From assembly GCA_002402905.1 (NCBI GenBank), contig DHGT01000152.1, positions 1 through 54,352 of the forward strand: DNA of 54,352 nt, written 5' to 3'. The notes under the pieces are model-generated. The model had not been told where the DNA came from. It searched no databases and was given only the letters and a program-made list of their open reading frames with translations. Shown piece after piece: positions 25,129 to 33,010 of this stretch. The DNA comes from Desulfatitalea sp. UBA4791 (lineage in GTDB: Bacteria; Desulfobacterota; Desulfobacteria; Desulfobacterales; Desulfosarcinaceae). The position numbers and the translations under genes are program-made. The first letter of the stretch is position 1. Every line of letters starts with the position of its first letter.

Positions 25129-26301
25129 ATGCTTAGCCAGGACAGGATCCGACAGTTGCAAGGCAAAATAGACGGTGAAGGACTGGGCTGCGCGCTGCTA
25201 TTCTATTCAAGGGATATTTATTACTACACCGGGACCGCTCAACCATCATTTCTGCTTGTTTTGCCGGACCAATATTTTCTGTTCGTCAGAAGCGGATATG
25301 ATTTCGCAATAAAAGACGTATTTATCAGCACAGAACATATTTACGAAGAACGGCGCCTCGAAACCATCTATGCGAAAATCTGTTCGGGTTTGAAAAACAG
25401 AAAGATTGCGACGGAACTGGATATCCTGCCGACAAAGCAGTATTTCGGGTACAAGAAAATCTTTGAAGGATGGGAGTTTTCGGATATTTCGCCGATGGTC
25501 CTCGAACAGCGGATGACAAAAGATCCATATGAGATTGAACAGATTAGAAAAGCCTGCATGGCTATTGACGCCGGACACAGGGCAGTGCTTTCCACGCTGC
25601 GGGAGGGCGTCACGGAACTCGAGCTGGCCGCCGCCGTCGAAAATGCCCACAGGCTTGCCGGGCATGAAGGGGTCTTTTTTATGAGGCTTCCTGATTTTTT
25701 CATGAGTCGAGGCCCGATCGGATCTGGCCCGAACCTGAGGAAATTCAGCGGCGTTGTTTATTCCGTCACCGGCGCAGGGCTCAGTCCGTCCGTTCCTGTG
25801 GGGCCTTCAATGAGAAGGATCGAAGTCGGGGATATGGCAGTGGTCGATATCCCTACGTTCGTCAATGGATACCATGCCGATCAGACCAGAACCTATTTCC
25901 TTGGCCGATGCGGCTCAAGGCTCAGGGATAGATATGAAACACTGAAGGAGATTCATGAATCCGTCATCGAAGGTATCCGTCCCGGAATGAGCGGGGACGA
26001 TATTTACCGCACAGCGATGGAGAAGGCCGAGAAGCTGAAGGTCGCTGCAGAATTCCTGAGCTTCGGAAATGGAAAGCGAAGTCATATGATCGGTCACGGA
26101 CTCGGCCTGGAAATCAACGAGCCCCCGATCATTTCCGCCGGCAGCAGCGCAAAGATCCTGGAAAATTACATACTGGGCATCGAGATGCACCTGTTGGATG
26201 AAGAGGCGGGCGCCATGAAACTGGAGGATACGGTACTGGTCGGAAGGCACGGGAATGAAATTCTCACAGTAAGTGCCAGGGAGCTTGGCGAAGTCTTTTA
26301 A
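25129..26301 (+). CDS. M24-family metallopeptidase (Xaa-Pro aminopeptidase/creatinase type)
   Basis: The 390-residue protein has an N-terminal creatinase-like domain (GLGCALLFYSRDIYYYTG) and a C-terminal pita-bread catalytic domain. All five metal ligands are identifiable: D240 (AVVDIPTF), D251 (YHADQTRT), H323 (IGHGLGLEINEPP), E352 (GIEMHL) and E366 (KLEDTVLV). The enzyme should be an active dinuclear peptidase or creatinase-like hydrolase, cytoplasmic. ATG 25129 has GAAAGGG upstream; an in-frame ATG at 25108 is possible but has no Shine-Dalgarno. Lower GC than the flanking backbone. It stands between two truncated gene remnants, so it probably entered with or survived a rearrangement. The 230 bp before it hold no recognised gene. 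Confidence 0.88.
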   Translation: MLSQDRIRQLQGKIDGEGLGCALLFYSRDIYYYTGTAQPSFLLVLPDQYFLFVRSGYDFAIKDVFISTEHIYEERRLETIYAKICSGLKNRKIATELDILPTKQYFGYKKIFEGWEFSDISPMVLEQRMTKDPYEIEQIRKACMAIDAGHRAVLSTLREGVTELELAAAVENAHRLAGHEGVFFMRLPDFFMSRGPIGSGPNLRKFSGVVYSVTGAGLSPSVPVGPSMRRIEVGDMAVVDIPTFVNGYHADQTRTYFLGRCGSRLRDRYETLKEIHESVIEGIRPGMSGDDIYRTAMEKAEKLKVAAEFLSFGNGKRSHMIGHGLGLEINEPPIISAGSSAKILENYILGIEMHLLDEEAGAMKLEDTVLVGRHGNEILTVSARELGEVF

Positions 26302-26303
26302 AA

Positions 26304-26504
26304 GCCACTCGTGCAGCATGGGAAAAAGCAGCCGGTTTGTCTGCATCCGGTACGCGCGCATTTGCCGCCATCAAATCTTCTCGTACCGAGGCAATAAGGG
26401 AAAAATATGAAAAGAATTATAAATCCCGGAATGAGATTTTCCTGGATTGCTGGTTCAGTGAGTCGACCCAGAGAATACTGAAAGATGCATCTCAGAAATT
26501 CTGA
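26304..26504 (+). pseudogene. 5'-truncated enoyl-CoA hydratase (C-terminal stump)
   Basis: Immediately after the M24 stop an open frame without start reads like a crotonase C-terminus: RAAWEKAAGLSASGTRAFAA, IKSSRTEAI, and the terminal EIFLDCWFSESTQRILKDASQKF region (split here over about 26430-26501), ending with the typical KF. About 67 codons remain of a protein normally 250-270 residues long; the oxyanion-hole half is gone. The stop at 26502-26504 is 20 bp before the LysE gene, suggesting the intact gene once preceded lysE-like. Confidence 0.6.
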
Positions 26505-26524
26505 CAACAGAAAGGGGTAGCTAC

Positions 26525-27139
26525 ATGTTCAGCACAGAGTTTTTGCTGACTTCACTAGTGGTCGTTTTAATACCCGGTACGGGTGTGATCTATACGGTTT
26601 CCACCGGGCTTTTCAGCGGTTGGCGATCGAGCATCGCCGCCGCATTCGGCTGCACGACCGGCATTCTCCCCCATTTGGCGGCAAGTATTCTGGGGCTGTC
26701 CGCCATCCTCCACATGAGCGCCTTGGCCTTTCAGGTCGTTAAATATGCGGGCGTAACCTATCTCCTGTATCTGTCCTGGTCCATGTGGCGTGAAACGGGG
26801 TCGCTGCAGGTCAACTCACCCGAATCGACCAGAACTCTGTGGCAAATCGTTGTAAAGGGCTTCTTGATCAATATCCTCAACCCGAAATTATCCATATTTT
26901 TCCTGGCGTTCCTACCGCTGTTCGTCTCACCGGATGTATCATCCCCCATGATCCAGATGTTGATCCTGAGTGCCGCATTCATGGCGATGACCCTGGTCGT
27001 ATTTATTCTATACGGAATTTCGGCTCATTATGTCCGCACCTATATCGTTAACTCCACGAACGTCGCCACTTGGCTGCAAAGATCGTTTGCTGCCATTTTC
27101 GCTGCCCTGGGCGTAAAACTGGCCCTGACAGAGCAATAG
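26525..27139 (+). CDS. LysE/RhtB-family amino-acid exporter
   Basis: The 204-residue inner-membrane protein has the LysE fold: N-terminal hydrophobic start with the PGTGVIYTVSTGL motif (PGP-like region of the family), GWRSSIAAAFGCTTGILPHL, and KGFLINILNPKLSIFFLAFLP, the conserved NPK motif at the start of the fourth helix. Five to six membrane helices are evident. It probably exports a neutral amino acid or derivative. ATG 26525 follows AAAGGGG. It is preceded by the enoyl-CoA hydratase stump and followed by the quinone reductase 41 bp later. Confidence 0.9.
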   Translation: MFSTEFLLTSLVVVLIPGTGVIYTVSTGLFSGWRSSIAAAFGCTTGILPHLAASILGLSAILHMSALAFQVVKYAGVTYLLYLSWSMWRETGSLQVNSPESTRTLWQIVVKGFLINILNPKLSIFFLAFLPLFVSPDVSSPMIQMLILSAAFMAMTLVVFILYGISAHYVRTYIVNSTNVATWLQRSFAAIFAALGVKLALTEQ

Positions 27140-27180
27140 AAACAAGAGCGACACGTATACCCCCTTTGCGCAGGTTCTTG

Positions 27181-27801
27181 ATGAAAATCTTACTCATTTT
27201 GGCCCATCCGGATCCAGACAGTTTCAACGCAGCCATTGCCAGGCGATGCCGCGATGTCCTCGCTGCAACTGGGCACACCGTCTTTTTCCACGATCTGTGC
27301 GCCGAGAAATTCGACCCGATACTCCCGGCGGATGAAATCCCGCGAGCTGCTCAACTACCGGCGGCAATCCAAATGCATTGCGACGAGATCGCGACGGCAG
27401 ACGGCATCATCATCGTGCATCCCAATTGGTGGGGGCAGCCGCCTGCGATTTTAAAAGGTTGGATCGATCGGGTCATCAGACCCGGTGTGGCCTATGCGTT
27501 CCTCGAAGGCGACGCCGGCGAGGGCGTACCCGTTGGATTACTCCGGGCAACATCCGCCCTGGTGTTCAACACGGCCAACACCGAATCCACCAGGGAGCGC
27601 GACGTATTCAAAGACCCGCTCGAAACCCTCTGGCGGAACTGCATTTTCGGTCTTTGCGGCGTTTCGGAGGTTTTCAGAAGAACCTTCAGCATCATCGTGA
27701 CCAGCAACGAACGACAACGAACTGCCTGGCTCTGCGAGGTCGAGGAAATTGTCCAACGGTATTATCCAACGGAGCTCGGGAGGGAAGTCGGGGAACGTTG
27801 A
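27181..27801 (+). CDS. NAD(P)H:quinone oxidoreductase, flavodoxin fold (KefF/NQO-like)
   Basis: The 206-residue protein has the Flavodoxin_2 fold: KILLILAHPDPDSFNAAIAR (FMN phosphate-binding loop), HDLCAEKFDPIL, HPNWWGQPPAILKGWIDRV (the conserved P-WW-x-P-A-x-LK-x-W-x-DRV motif of two-electron quinone reductases) and FNTANTE. It is likely cytoplasmic and uses FAD or FMN. The start ATG at 27181 has only a weak AGG before it. Neighbours do not fix a pathway; such proteins protect against quinones or act as regulators of potassium efflux. Confidence 0.88.
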   Translation: MKILLILAHPDPDSFNAAIARRCRDVLAATGHTVFFHDLCAEKFDPILPADEIPRAAQLPAAIQMHCDEIATADGIIIVHPNWWGQPPAILKGWIDRVIRPGVAYAFLEGDAGEGVPVGLLRATSALVFNTANTESTRERDVFKDPLETLWRNCIFGLCGVSEVFRRTFSIIVTSNERQRTAWLCEVEEIVQRYYPTELGREVGER

Positions 27802-27889
27802 CGGCAATTGGGACTATCGCAGGAAAACGCAGTTGCAGCGGGATAGCCGGTTAAAATGGAAGACGAAAGCCAGGCGTTGGGAGGGAAGC

Positions 27890-28339
27890 GTGGACGAGTG
27901 TATTTTTTGCAGGATTGTCAAAGGGGAGGTGCCGGCCAACGTCGTCTATGAGGACGAGCTGACGCTGGCTTTCATGGATATCGGCCAAGTCAATCCCGGG
28001 CATACCATCGTGGCCCTGAAATCCCACGTTGCCCATATCTATAATATAGACGACGCCCAGGCGGCTGCCGCCTTCATCACGGCCACGCGCATCGCCCAGG
28101 CGCTGAAAAAGGCCATGCAGCCCGCCGGGATGACGCTGCTTCAGGCCAACGAGGCGGCTGGGTGGCAGACGGTGTCCCACTTCCATATCCATGTCCTGCC
28201 GCGGCATGCGGACGACGGTGTGGGGCTCACCTGGCCGGCCAAGCATCCGCCGCGGGAAAAATTGGAGCGCTATGCCGCTCGCATCCGGGCGGCGATCGCG
28301 GAGACGTCGGCGGGCCGCCCGAGTGAACAGGCAACGTAA
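27890..28339 (+). CDS. HIT-family nucleotide hydrolase (Hint-like)
   Basis: The 149-residue histidine-triad protein has the N-terminal CIFCRIVKGEVPA zinc/nucleotide segment, FMDIGQVNPGHTIV and the catalytic triad H97-x-H99-x-H101 in SHFHIHVLPR. It would hydrolyse nucleoside phosphoramidates or AMP conjugates. The GTG at 27890 is chosen because the product begins exactly with DECIFC and GGAGGGAAG lies just upstream. Extending the frame further gives non-homologous sequence that overlaps the upstream gene. Confidence 0.92.
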   Translation: MDECIFCRIVKGEVPANVVYEDELTLAFMDIGQVNPGHTIVALKSHVAHIYNIDDAQAAAAFITATRIAQALKKAMQPAGMTLLQANEAAGWQTVSHFHIHVLPRHADDGVGLTWPAKHPPREKLERYAARIRAAIAETSAGRPSEQAT

Positions 28340-28340
28340 C

Positions 28341-28358
28341 AATTTACCCCCGTAAATT
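28341..28358. repeat. Small hairpin between the HIT and MarC genes
   Basis: AATTTAC-CCCC-GTAAATT forms a 7-bp perfect stem with a 4-nt loop just after the HIT stop codon. It has no T-run, so it may stabilise or attenuate rather than terminate. Confidence 0.4.
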
Positions 28359-28379
28359 CATGAGAATGGATGAATCGAT

Positions 28380-28979
28380 ATGGCGCTTTTTTTGAGCCTG
28401 TGGATCAAGCTGTTTTTTGTACTCACGCCCTTTTTCGCACTCACCATGTTCCTCAGTCTGACCGAGGAGTATGACGAGCCCCGCCGCCGGAAGCTGGCCC
28501 TGACCGCAACAGTGGCCGTGGCCGCCATTTGTCTCATACTGTTTTTCGCCGGCCGGCAGATCTTCTCCCTCTTCGGCATCACCCTGGACGCCTTCCGCAT
28601 CGGCGCCGGCGTGCTGCTTCTGCTTTCGGGCATCGGGCTGGTTCAGGGCAAAACCCCGGCATCCAAGACGACCCCCGATGGCGACGTGACGGTGGTACCG
28701 CTGGCCATTCCCATCATCGTGGGGCCGGCTACCACGGGCACACTGCTCGTCCTGGGTGCGGAGTTGACCGCTTTGCCGGAGAAGGTCATGGGCGTGCTGG
28801 CGCTTCTGGCCTCGGTGGCCTGCATCGGCGCGGTGCTGCTCGCTGGCTCTCTGATCCAGCGCGGCCTGGGCATCCGGGGCATCGCCATCCTGAGCAAATT
28901 GACCGGGTTGGTGCTGTCGGCCTTGGCGGCCCAGATGATCATGACCGGTGTTCAGGGTTTTCTGGGGATTGGAAATTAA
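28380..28979 (+). CDS. MarC-family integral membrane protein
   Basis: The 199-residue protein has six hydrophobic segments with the MarC/UPF0056 signatures: FFVLTPFFALTMFLSLTEEYD (a variant of the usual NPxGxxPxF start), RIGAGVLLLLSGI, and the second conserved repeat VPLAIPIIVGPATTGTLLVLGAE. Its cellular role is unknown in general; members were originally linked to the mar locus without proof of drug efflux. The start at 28380 has only a weak ribosome-binding site. Confidence 0.85.
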   Translation: MALFLSLWIKLFFVLTPFFALTMFLSLTEEYDEPRRRKLALTATVAVAAICLILFFAGRQIFSLFGITLDAFRIGAGVLLLLSGIGLVQGKTPASKTTPDGDVTVVPLAIPIIVGPATTGTLLVLGAELTALPEKVMGVLALLASVACIGAVLLAGSLIQRGLGIRGIAILSKLTGLVLSALAAQMIMTGVQGFLGIGN

Positions 28980-29012
28980 AGAGAATCGATCCGCAAACAT
29001 ATCCTCAAGGGC

Positions 29013-30038
29013 TTATAAGGTATAATGGCAGGCGACCCGCCTGCCGGGTTGAACCTCTTTCATTTCTGGCTCGGTTTCACTGCAAAGCCTTTGCTTCCTT
29101 TTGCATTCTTGCTGGAAACGACAACCCTGCGGAGGGTTCTCGGGCGGTGTAATGATTCCCCCCACGGTCCGACCGCTGGCTAAGGCCTGGGGTTTATCGA
29201 TTCGTGAGACCGCATCCAGGAGGGTTGCGGTATAGGGGTGGCGCGGAGAGTGGTACAAATCCTCCGAGGCGGCGATTTCGCAGAGTCTGCCCATGTACAT
29301 GACGGCAACACGATCGCAAATATTTTTCACCACGGCCAGATCATGGGAGATAAACAGCATCGCCAGGCCGTATCGGCAACGCAACGCATCCAACAGGTTG
29401 ATGATCTGGGCCTGCACCGACACGTCGAGAGATGACACCGGTTCGTCGCAGATCAACAGCCGCGGATGGGTGATCAAGGCCCGTGCGATCTGAACTCGTT
29501 GGCACTGTCCGCCGGACAGTTCAAAGGGCCGAAGAGAATCATTCTCCGGGTCGATGCCCACCTGACGCATCATTTCCCGCGCCCGCTGCCTTCTTTCGGA
29601 TGGGCGGCCGCTGTTTGTGATATGCAGGGGCATCGCAATGGCCTCGCCGATTCGGCGACGGGGATTCAAGGCCGAAACAGAGTCCTGAAAAATGATTTGA
29701 AACTTCGGCCTGAGTCGAAGGAGGCGTTTTTGGGGCAAGGTCGTCAGGTCTTCTCCTTCCAGCAGGACCTTGCCGGATGTGGGCGGCGGAAGCTGCATGA
29801 CGGCCCTGGCGATAGAAGACTTTCCACACCCGGATTCACCGATCAGCCCCAGGATTTCTCCTCTCCGGATGTCGAAGCTGACGCCGGAAACCGCTGGCAG
29901 TTTTCTTCTCCTGCCGATGCGGTATTCGACCCGGAGATGTCGCACATCCAGAATCGGCGCTGCATCGATCCGCAGACGGAATGATGGGGGATGTGTCTCC
30001 AATGCCAAAACAGGGGCTCCAAATTCATCTTTAGACAT
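29013..30038 (-). CDS. Oligopeptide/dipeptide/nickel-type ABC importer, ATPase (OppF/DppF)
   Basis: The 341-residue ATPase has Walker A GESGCGKSS (about 67-75), Q-loop IFQDSVSALNPR, signature ELSGGQCQRVQIARAL, Walker B LLICDEPVSSLD and the switch His in ISHDL. The C-terminal extension carries four Cys (GCRFQQEC, RLC, ACHY), the arrangement of the OppF/DppF tail. It is the last gene of the seven-gene unit that starts with the TetR gene; 15 bp separates it from the other ATPase. The signature has Cys after LSGGQ instead of the usual basic or Gln residue, a minor oddity. Confidence 0.92.
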   Translation of the reverse strand: MSKDEFGAPVLALETHPPSFRLRIDAAPILDVRHLRVEYRIGRRRKLPAVSGVSFDIRRGEILGLIGESGCGKSSIARAVMQLPPPTSGKVLLEGEDLTTLPQKRLLRLRPKFQIIFQDSVSALNPRRRIGEAIAMPLHITNSGRPSERRQRAREMMRQVGIDPENDSLRPFELSGGQCQRVQIARALITHPRLLICDEPVSSLDVSVQAQIINLLDALRCRYGLAMLFISHDLAVVKNICDRVAVMYMGRLCEIAASEDLYHSPRHPYTATLLDAVSRIDKPQALASGRTVGGIITPPENPPQGCRFQQECKRKQRLCSETEPEMKEVQPGRRVACHYTL

Positions 30039-30053
30039 GCTGGCATCCGGCGA

Positions 30054-31022
30054 TCACGCCAAAGGATGCCAGCACGCGGTCCTATGGGCGGCCGGGTCGT
30101 CCGGCAACAGCAACGGCGCCTCGACGCGACATTTCGCGCTCGCACGCCAACAGCGCGGCGCAAACCGGCATCCTGTGGGCGGATCGATCAAGTTGGGCGG
30201 TTGCCCGTCGATGGTGTTCAGGACCGTATGCGTCGGGTTTTCCAGCCGGGGAATGGCGTCGAACAGGGCCCGGGTGTACGGCATCCGCATGTTCGCCAAG
30301 AGCTCGCCGGTGGTTGCCGTTTCCACAATTTTACCCGCATACATGACGGCAATGTTCCGGGTTCTTCCGGCTGCCATGCCAAGATCATGGGTAACCAGAA
30401 TCATGGCCATATGTTTTTCTCCTTGAAGATCATTCAGCAGATCCAATATGTCCGCCTGAATCGTCGCGTCCAGCGCGGTCGTGGGCTCATCGGCGATGAG
30501 CAGTTTGGGTTCGCAGGCAAGGGCCATGGCGATGGCGGCCCGCTGCCTGAGCCCGCCGGATAACTGGTGAGGATACTGACGCGCCCGGTGGTCCGGGTTG
30601 GGGATTCCGACCGACGCCATCAGTCGGATCGCTTTTCCCATGGCTTCCTTTGCCGGCATGCCGAAATGGTGAACCAACGGCTCGGCCACCTGTCGGCCCA
30701 CGGACATGACCGGATTCAGGGCGGTCATGGGATCTTGAAAAATCATGGCGATTTCACGGCCCCTGATTCGATTGAGCGTGCGATCCGGCAGCCGATTCAG
30801 AGCCTGTCCATCAAAGATGATTTCGGCATCCTTCGACAACGTCGCGGCAGTGGGCAGCAATCCCAGCAGGGCGCGACAAAGAACGGTCTTGCCGCAGCCG
30901 GATTCTCCCACCAGCCCCAACGTTTCTCCTCTTTCAAGGATAAACGAGACATCCTCGACCGGGTTGAGCGGCCCGCGAGGGGTTGGTATCCGGACCCCCA
31001 AACGATTGACCCACAGTAGCAT
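30054..31022 (-). CDS. Oligopeptide/dipeptide/nickel-type ABC importer, ATPase (OppD/DppD)
   Basis: The 322-residue ATPase has Walker A GESGCGKTVL, Q-loop IFQDPMTALNP, signature QLSGGLRQRAAIAMAL, Walker B LLIADEPTTALD and switch His in VTHDLG. The C-terminal GCRFAPRC...C...C segment is the cysteine set that in OppD-type ATPases can hold an iron-sulfur cluster. The ATG at 31022 is preferred (AAAGGA upstream); the frame is open further upstream but overlaps the permease gene with non-homologous sequence. Pairs with the ATPase just downstream. Confidence 0.92.
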   Translation of the reverse strand: MLLWVNRLGVRIPTPRGPLNPVEDVSFILERGETLGLVGESGCGKTVLCRALLGLLPTAATLSKDAEIIFDGQALNRLPDRTLNRIRGREIAMIFQDPMTALNPVMSVGRQVAEPLVHHFGMPAKEAMGKAIRLMASVGIPNPDHRARQYPHQLSGGLRQRAAIAMALACEPKLLIADEPTTALDATIQADILDLLNDLQGEKHMAMILVTHDLGMAAGRTRNIAVMYAGKIVETATTGELLANMRMPYTRALFDAIPRLENPTHTVLNTIDGQPPNLIDPPTGCRFAPRCWRASAKCRVEAPLLLPDDPAAHRTACWHPLA

Positions 31023-31048
31023 CGGCCCGTCCTTTCCGCCCGGTGAAT

Positions 31049-31963
31049 TCAAAGCTGTCCGTCCCTGGCGTCGATCAGGGACCTGATCGCATCGCCGACC
31101 AGGTTGAACGCAAGAACCGTCAGAAACATGACCAGGGCGGGAATGAGGCTGATATGGACGGCCTCGTCCAGCATCTCCTTGCCCTCGGCAATCATGCCGC
31201 CCCAACTCGGTATGGGGGGCGGCACACCGAGGGAGAGAAAGCTCAGCGATCCTTCCGCCACAATCATGTACGATACGATCAGCAGGGCATAGACCACCAT
31301 GGGCATCATGATGTTGGGGAGGATCTCCCTTGCAAGGATATGGACATCGTTTTGCCCGAGTGCCCGGGCGGCCGTTACGAATTCACGCTGGGAAAAATTC
31401 AAGGTGTTGGCCCTGGCCACCCTGGCGAATGCGGGAATCGTCAAAAAGCCGAGGGCGTAGATCATATGGTCGAGCCCTGGTCCGAGATGGAAATAGACGG
31501 CGAGCAGAAGCACAAGGCCCGGAAAGGCCAGAATCACATCCATGACCGACATGACGATCGTCTCCGTGCGCCCCCTGTAAAAACCGGCCAGCATGCCGAT
31601 GATGCCGCCGATCACCAGCCCGATCAGTGGCGCGATCAATCCCACGGCCAGGGAAATTCGACTGCCGTGTATCAAGCGGGCCAGGATATCGCGGCCCATG
31701 GTATCTGTGCCGAACAGGTGAGCGTGCGCAGGCACTGTCGAGCTGTCGGCAATGATGGTGGCCGTGCGGGCGCCCGGCGGTGATGCCTGATTTCCCCAGT
31801 CCATATCATCGTATCCGGGTAGCGGAAAGGCATCGGCAAAAACCGCGCAGGTGAGGACCAGGGCGATCCAGCCCACTGAAAGCCAGAACCCGATGCCGAG
31901 CTTTTCAGATAGGGGCATCGGCCTGATAATGGCGGATGCGCCGCTCTGGAGGGGATATGTCAT
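31049..31963 (-). CDS. Peptide/nickel-type ABC importer, permease (DppC/OppC type)
   Basis: The 304-residue protein has an N-terminal membrane anchor, the GTDTMGRDILARLIHGSR motif that marks the DppC subfamily, and the cytoplasmic EAA loop AARALGQNDVHILAREILPN, plus five further helices. Forms the transmembrane channel with the DppB-type subunit. Gene order B-C-D-F with 26-31 bp gaps is the standard arrangement. Confidence 0.93.
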   Translation of the reverse strand: MTYPLQSGASAIIRPMPLSEKLGIGFWLSVGWIALVLTCAVFADAFPLPGYDDMDWGNQASPPGARTATIIADSSTVPAHAHLFGTDTMGRDILARLIHGSRISLAVGLIAPLIGLVIGGIIGMLAGFYRGRTETIVMSVMDVILAFPGLVLLLAVYFHLGPGLDHMIYALGFLTIPAFARVARANTLNFSQREFVTAARALGQNDVHILAREILPNIMMPMVVYALLIVSYMIVAEGSLSFLSLGVPPPIPSWGGMIAEGKEMLDEAVHISLIPALVMFLTVLAFNLVGDAIRSLIDARDGQL

Positions 31964-31994
31964 TTGCCCTCGTTGGCTGTTGAAAGATGTCGCT

Positions 31995-32948
31995 TTATCG
32001 ATCCGTCTGCACCCTTACGCGGGGATCCAGAACCGCATACAGGGCATCCACCAGAAAGTTGGCGGTCACATAACCCAGCGTGATCAACAGAATGCAGCCC
32101 TGCACCATGTTCAAATCCCTGCTGTAAATCGCGCCGACCAGAAGACGCCCGATCCCCGGCAAGGCGAAAATGGTCTCCACGATCACGGCGCCTCCGACCA
32201 GATGGCCGATTTGAATGCCAAGGATGGTGATCAAGGTGAACGAAGACGGTTTGAGCGCATGATGGAGCAGAATTTTGCGTGCCGGAAGCCCCTTGGCCTT
32301 GGCCGACAAAATAAAGTCCTCCTGAAGGGTTGCGATCATGTCGCTTCGCAAGACCCGCATCAGGGGCGCCCATTCCATCAATGCCAGGCTTGCCGCCGGC
32401 AGCATCAGCGACCGCAGGTTCGTGAGCAAACCTTCCGAAAAAGGGGCAAAACCAGTGGCCGGAAACCACCCGAACGTCAGGGCAAAAATGTAGATCAACA
32501 CCAGGGCCATGACAAACGCGGGGACCGACATGCAGGCGAACGCCGCGGCGCCGAAGACTTTGTTCAGCCCGGACCGGGATCGGTACGCGCTGATGACGCC
32601 GATGGGAATGGCCAGCGCCAGGGCAAACACCTGGGAGATCAGCATCAATTCGAGGGTGACCGGCAGACGCGTGAAGATAGCGTCGGCAACCGGCTCCTTG
32701 GTGCGCAGCGATATCCCCAAATCGCCCTGGACGGCACTGGAGAGCCAATCGACATACCGGATCAGGATGTTCCGGTCCAACCCCAGCGCCTCGCGGATGG
32801 CTTTCACCCCCTCGATGGTGGCCTCCTCGCCTGCAATCTCATAGGCCACATCTCCGGGCAACGCATCCACCATCAGAAATGTGAGCACGGTGACCGCGAA
32901 CAGGACCGAAACGAGGCGCAGAAGCTTTTTGATCGCGTGTCTGGCCAT
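31995..32948 (-). CDS. Peptide/nickel-type ABC importer, permease (DppB/OppB type)
   Basis: The 317-residue protein starts KLLRLVSVLFAVTVLTFLMVDALPGD, the DppB-type first helix, and has GDLGISLRTKEPV, the EAA loop AKAKGLPARKILLHHALKPS and VETIFALPGIGRLLVGAI. Six membrane helices. Lies 62 bp downstream of the binding-protein gene and heterodimerises with the permease encoded next. Confidence 0.93.
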   Translation of the reverse strand: MARHAIKKLLRLVSVLFAVTVLTFLMVDALPGDVAYEIAGEEATIEGVKAIREALGLDRNILIRYVDWLSSAVQGDLGISLRTKEPVADAIFTRLPVTLELMLISQVFALALAIPIGVISAYRSRSGLNKVFGAAAFACMSVPAFVMALVLIYIFALTFGWFPATGFAPFSEGLLTNLRSLMLPAASLALMEWAPLMRVLRSDMIATLQEDFILSAKAKGLPARKILLHHALKPSSFTLITILGIQIGHLVGGAVIVETIFALPGIGRLLVGAIYSRDLNMVQGCILLITLGYVTANFLVDALYAVLDPRVRVQTDR

Positions 32949-33010
32949 TTCAATGTCCGGCGTCTGGTGGCCTGGGTGTCCGGCCTCGTTCCGCCAGTAC
33001 CATAAAACCG

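Noticed and set aside
31022..31205. N-terminal extension of the OppD/DppD ATPase
   Set aside because: Extension overlaps the permease gene, has no homology, and a good start with AAAGGA exists at 31022.
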